A stretch of DNA of 64,000 nucleotides, taken from contig NC_080071.1 in NCBI RefSeq assembly GCF_949987535.1, positions 24,575,032 to 24,639,031 on the forward strand, in the 5' to 3' direction. This DNA comes from Balaenoptera acutorostrata. Lineage: Eukaryota; Chordata; Mammalia; Artiodactyla; Balaenopteridae. Position 1 is the stretch's first letter, and every line of letters starts with the position of its first letter. Shown piece by piece: positions 60,321 through 64,000 of the stretch. The notes under the pieces were generated by a model. It ran no database searches and had not been told where the DNA came from. It saw only the letters and a list, made by a program, of their open reading frames with translations. Both the position numbers and the translations under genes were made by a program.

Positions 60321-60499
60321 AACGTGAAAGGATTAAATCTCCAACCAAAAGACACAGGATTGCTGAATGGATAAAAAAACAAGACCCATATATATGCTGT
60401 CTACAAGAGACCCACTTCAGACCTAGGGACACATTCAGACTGAAAGTGAGGGGATGGAAAAAGATATTCCATGCAAATGGAAATCAAAAGAAAGCTGGA

Positions 60500-61582
60500 C
60501 TCTTTGACATAAATCACAGCAAGATCTTTTTTGATGCACCTCCTAGAGTAATGGAAATAAAAACAAAAATAAACAAATGGAACCTAATGAAACTTAAAAG
60601 CTTTTGCAAAGCAAAGGAAACTACAAACAAGACGAAAAGACAACCCTCAGAATGGGAAAAAATATTTGCAAACGAGTCAATGGACAAAGAATTAATCTCC
60701 AAAATATATAAACAGCTCATGCAGCTCAATATTAAAGAAACAAACAACCCAATCCAAAAATGGGCAGAAGACCTAAATAGACATTTCTCCAAAGAAGACA
60801 TACAGATGGCCAAGAAGCACATGAAAAGCTGCTCAACATCACTAATTATTAGAGAAATGCAAATCAAAACTACAATGAGGTATCACCTCACACCAGCTAG
60901 AAAGGGCATCATCAGAAAATCTGCAAAAAACAAATGCTGGAGAGGGTGTGGAGAAAAGGGAACCCTCTTGCACTGTGGGTGGGAATGTAAATTGATACAG
61001 TCACTATGGAGAACAATATGGAGGTTCCTTAAAAAACTAAAAATAGAATTACCATATGACCCAGCAGTCCCACTCCTGGGCATATACCCAGAGAAAACCA
61101 TAATTCTAAAAGACACATGCACCCTAATGTTCATTGCAGCACTATTTACAATAGCCAGGTCATGGAAGCAACCTACATGCCCATCAGACAGACGAATGGG
61201 TAAAGAAGATGTGGTACATATATACAATGGAATATTACTCAGCCATAAAAAGGAACGAAATTGAGTCATTTGTTGAGACGTAGATGGATCTAGAGACTGT
61301 CATACAGAGTGAAGTAAGTCAGAAAGAGAAAAACAAATATCGTATATTAACGCATGTATGTGGAACCTAGAAAAATGGTACAGATGAACCAGGTTGCAGG
61401 GCAGAAGTTGAGACACAGATGTAGAGAACAAACGTATGGACACCAAGGGGGGAAAACTGCGGTGGGGTGGGGATGGTGGTGTGCTGAATTGGGCCATTGG
61501 GATTGACATGTATACAGTGATGTGTATAAAACTGATGACTGATTAAAAAATAAATAAATAAATAAATAAATAAATGCCTTTA
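60500..61582 (+). mobile_element. 5'-truncated L1 nested in L1 copy B
   Basis: This is the last 250 or so codons of ORF2 plus the 3' UTR with an (AAAT)n stretch and A tail, in the same orientation as its host. A 14-bp TSD with one mismatch flanks it: AAAAGAAAGCTGGA (60486-60499) and AAAAAAAAGCTGGA (61583-61596). The host endonuclease sequence resumes exactly after it. An open frame of 272 codons (60446-61264) runs from the host endonuclease into this fragment by chance in one frame. Confidence 0.95.
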
Positions 61583-64000
61583 AAAAAAAAGCTGGAGTAG
61601 CAATACTCACATCAGATAAAATAGACTTTATAATAAAGAATGTTACAAGAGACAAGGAAGGACACTACATAATGATCAAGGGATCAATCCAAGAAGAAGA
61701 TATAACAATTATAAATATATATGCACCCAACATAGGAGCACCTCAATACATAAGGCAACTGCTAACAGCTATAAAAGAGGAAATCGACAGTAACACAGTA
61801 ATAGTGGGGGGACTTTAACACCTCCCTTACACCAATGGACAAATCACCCAAAATGAAAATAAATAAGGAAACAGAAGCTTCAAATGACACAATAGACCAC
61901 ATAGATTTAATTGATATTTATAGGACATTCCATCCAAAAACAGCAGATTATACTTTCTTCTCAAGTGCGCACAGAACATTCTCCAGGATAGATCACCTCT
62001 TGGGTCACAAATCAAGCCTCAGTAAATTTAAGAAAATTGAAATCATATCAAGCATCTTTTCTGACCACAACGCTATGAGATTAGAAATCAATTAGAGGGA
62101 AATAAAGTAAAAAAAAAACAAACACATGGAGGCTAAACAATACGTTACTAAATAACCAAGAGATCACTGAAGAAATCAAAGAGGAAATCAACAAATACCT
62201 AGAGACAAATGACAATGAAAACATGATGATCCAAAACCTATAGGATACAGCAAAAGCAGTTCTAAGAGGGAAGTTCAGAGCTATACAAGCCTACCTCAAG
62301 AAACAAGAAAAATTGCAAATAAACAATCTAACCTTACACCTAAAGGAACTAAAGAAAGAAGAACAAACAAAACCCAAAGTAAGTAGAAGGAAAGAAATCA
62401 TAAAGATCAGAGCAGAAATAAATGAAATAGAAACAAAGAGAACAATGGCAAAGATCAATAAAACTAAAAGATGGTTCTTTGAGAAGATAAACAAAATTGA
62501 TAAACCATAAGCCAGACTCAACAAGAAAAAGAGGGAGAGGACTCAAATCAATAAAATTAGACATGAAAAAGGAGAAGTTACAACAGACACCGCAGAAATG
62601 AAAAGCATCCTAAGAGACTACTACAAGCAACTCTATGCCAATAAAATGGACAACGTGGAAGAAATGGACAAATTCTTAGAAAGGTATAATCTTCCAAGAC
62701 TGAACCAGGAAGAAATAGAAAATATGAACAGACCAATCACAAGTAATGAAATTGAACCTGTGATTAAAAATCTTCCAACAAAGAAAAGTCCAGGGCCAGA
62801 TGGCTTCACAGGTGAATTCTATCAAACATTTAGAGAAGAGCTAACACCCATCCTTCTCAAACTCTTCCAAAAAATTGCAGAGGAAGGAACACTCCCAAAC
62901 TCATTCTATGAGGCCACCATCACCCTGATACCAAAAACAGACAAAGATACTACAAAAAAAGAAAATTACAGACCAATATCACTGATGAATATAGATGCAA
63001 AACTCCTCAACAAAATACTAGCAAGCAGAATCCAACAACACACTAAAAGGATCATACACCATGATCAAGTGGGATTTATCCCAGGGATGCAAGCATTCTT
63101 CAATATACACAAATCAATCAATGTGATACACCATATTAACAAATTGAAGAATAAAAACCATATGATCATCTCAATAGATGCAGAAAAAGCTTTTGACAAA
63201 GTTCAACACCCATTTATGATAAAAAACTCTTCAGAAAGAGGGCATAGAGGGAACCTACCTCAACATAATAAAGGCCATATACAACAAACACACAACCAAC
63301 ATCATTCTCAATGGTGAAAACTGAAAGCATTTCCTCTAAGATCAGGAACAAGACAAGGATGTCCACTCTCACCACTATTATTCAACATAGTTTTGGAAGT
63401 CCTAGACACAGCAATCAGAGAAGAAAAAGAAATAAAAGGAATACAAATTGGAAAAGAAGTAAAACTGTCACTGTTTGCAGATGACATGATACTATACATA
63501 GAGAATCCTAAAGATGCCACCAGAAAACTACTAGAGCTAATCGATGAATTTGGTAAAGTTGCAGGATACAAAATTAATGCACAGAAATCTCTTGTATTCC
63601 TGTACACTAACAATGAAAAATCTGAAAGAGAAATTAAGGAAACACTCCCATTTACCGCTGCAACAAAAAGAATAAAATACCTAGGAATAAACCAACCTAA
63701 AGAGACAAAAGACCTGTATGCAGAAAACTATAAGACACTGATGAAAGAAATTAAAGATGATACCAACAGATGGAGAGATAGACCATGTTCTCGGAATGGA
63801 AGAATCAATATTGTGAAAATGACTATACTACCCAAAGCCATCTACAGATTCAATGCAATCCCTATCAAATTACCAATGGCATTTTTTATGGAACTAGAAC
63901 AAAAAATCTTAAAATTTGTATGGAGACACAAAAGACCCCGAATAGCCAAAGCAGTCTTGAGGGAAAAAAACGGAGCTGGAGGAATCAGACTCCCTGACTT

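Larger units (their letters stand above)
58688..64000 (+). mobile_element. Long L1 running off the window (L1 copy B)
   Basis: Begins inside the 5' UTR ('cccaccaaagagcccaggta'; copy A on the other strand extends several hundred bases further 5'), then ORF1 (58976-59878), a short spacer, and ORF2 from ATG at 59939 to beyond 64000. It is interrupted by a CHR SINE (59987-60320) and a nested L1 3' piece (60500-61582). The 3' end and right TSD lie outside the window. Confidence 0.93.
59939..64000 (+). pseudogene. L1 ORF2 pseudogene, twice interrupted
   Basis: The start codon at 59939 opens 'MVKGTYILIITLNVKG', and the SINE enters after about codon 15. The endonuclease resumes at 60333, is split again by the nested L1 (60500-61582), and continues at 61597 with catalytic '[11 protein letters not shown]' in the frame 61835-62095. 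The reverse transcriptase frame at 62598-63317 holds '...[15 protein letters not shown]...' and '...[13 protein letters not shown]...'. It is frameshifted near 63230, so the FADD active site at 63474-63485 lies in another frame. The C-terminal part continues off the right edge. It cannot make a protein. Confidence 0.9.

Overview
This window is mammalian nuclear DNA, most likely from a whale or dolphin. Tail-bearing tRNA-derived SINEs of the cetartiodactyl CHR type are abundant and some are very clean. L1 3' ends have the cetartiodactyl form, and I saw no BovB LINE or BovB-derived SINE, which argues against a ruminant. The base composition is A/T-rich. I find no host protein-coding exon that I can support: every long open frame falls in a mobile element, is antisense to one, or runs through simple repeats. 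The window reads as a gene-poor intergenic or long intronic segment built from layers of transposons. Family names come from my memory of consensus sequences, not from a search.

Layout. 0-4.4 kb: LINE-2, a MER5A-like hAT element, a reverse SINE, and an internally deleted Tigger1 DNA transposon split by two L1 insertions, one of which carries a 254-bp near-perfect palindrome. 4.4-8.7 kb: a decayed class-I-like endogenous retrovirus with two diverged LTRs and a recognisable but broken pol, itself interrupted by an L1 3' end. 8.7-20.3 kb: old L1 and MIR remains, one L1 3' end with clean target-site duplications (TSDs), and a very intact CHR SINE. 20.3-22.6 kb: a reverse-strand L1 segment joined to a U6 snRNA pseudogene, the structure expected of a U6/L1 chimeric retrocopy. 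23-35 kb: L1 3' ends, a short SINE with a perfect 15-bp TSD, an ancient L1, a (TG)n tract, MIR and quiet DNA.

35.4-41.7 kb: a nearly complete L1 on the minus strand (5' UTR, ORF1, ORF2), broken and carrying a SINE. 42.8-46.3 kb: LINE-2. 45.8-47.9 kb: two 168-bp copies of an otherwise unrecognised segment, about 96% identical and 1,947 bp apart. 50.6 kb: an isolated L1 5' UTR start. 55-58.5 kb: three more CHR SINEs, one inside a MIR. 58.7-64 kb: a second long L1 on the plus strand that runs off the right edge, with a SINE in codon ~16 of ORF2 and another L1 fragment nested in the endonuclease region.

The parts do not work together as a pathway. What the window records is insertion history. 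The most notable points are that the two long L1 copies were each hit at the same nucleotide of their endonuclease region by different later elements, the L1-borne palindrome, the U6/L1 joint, and the 168-bp dispersed duplication.
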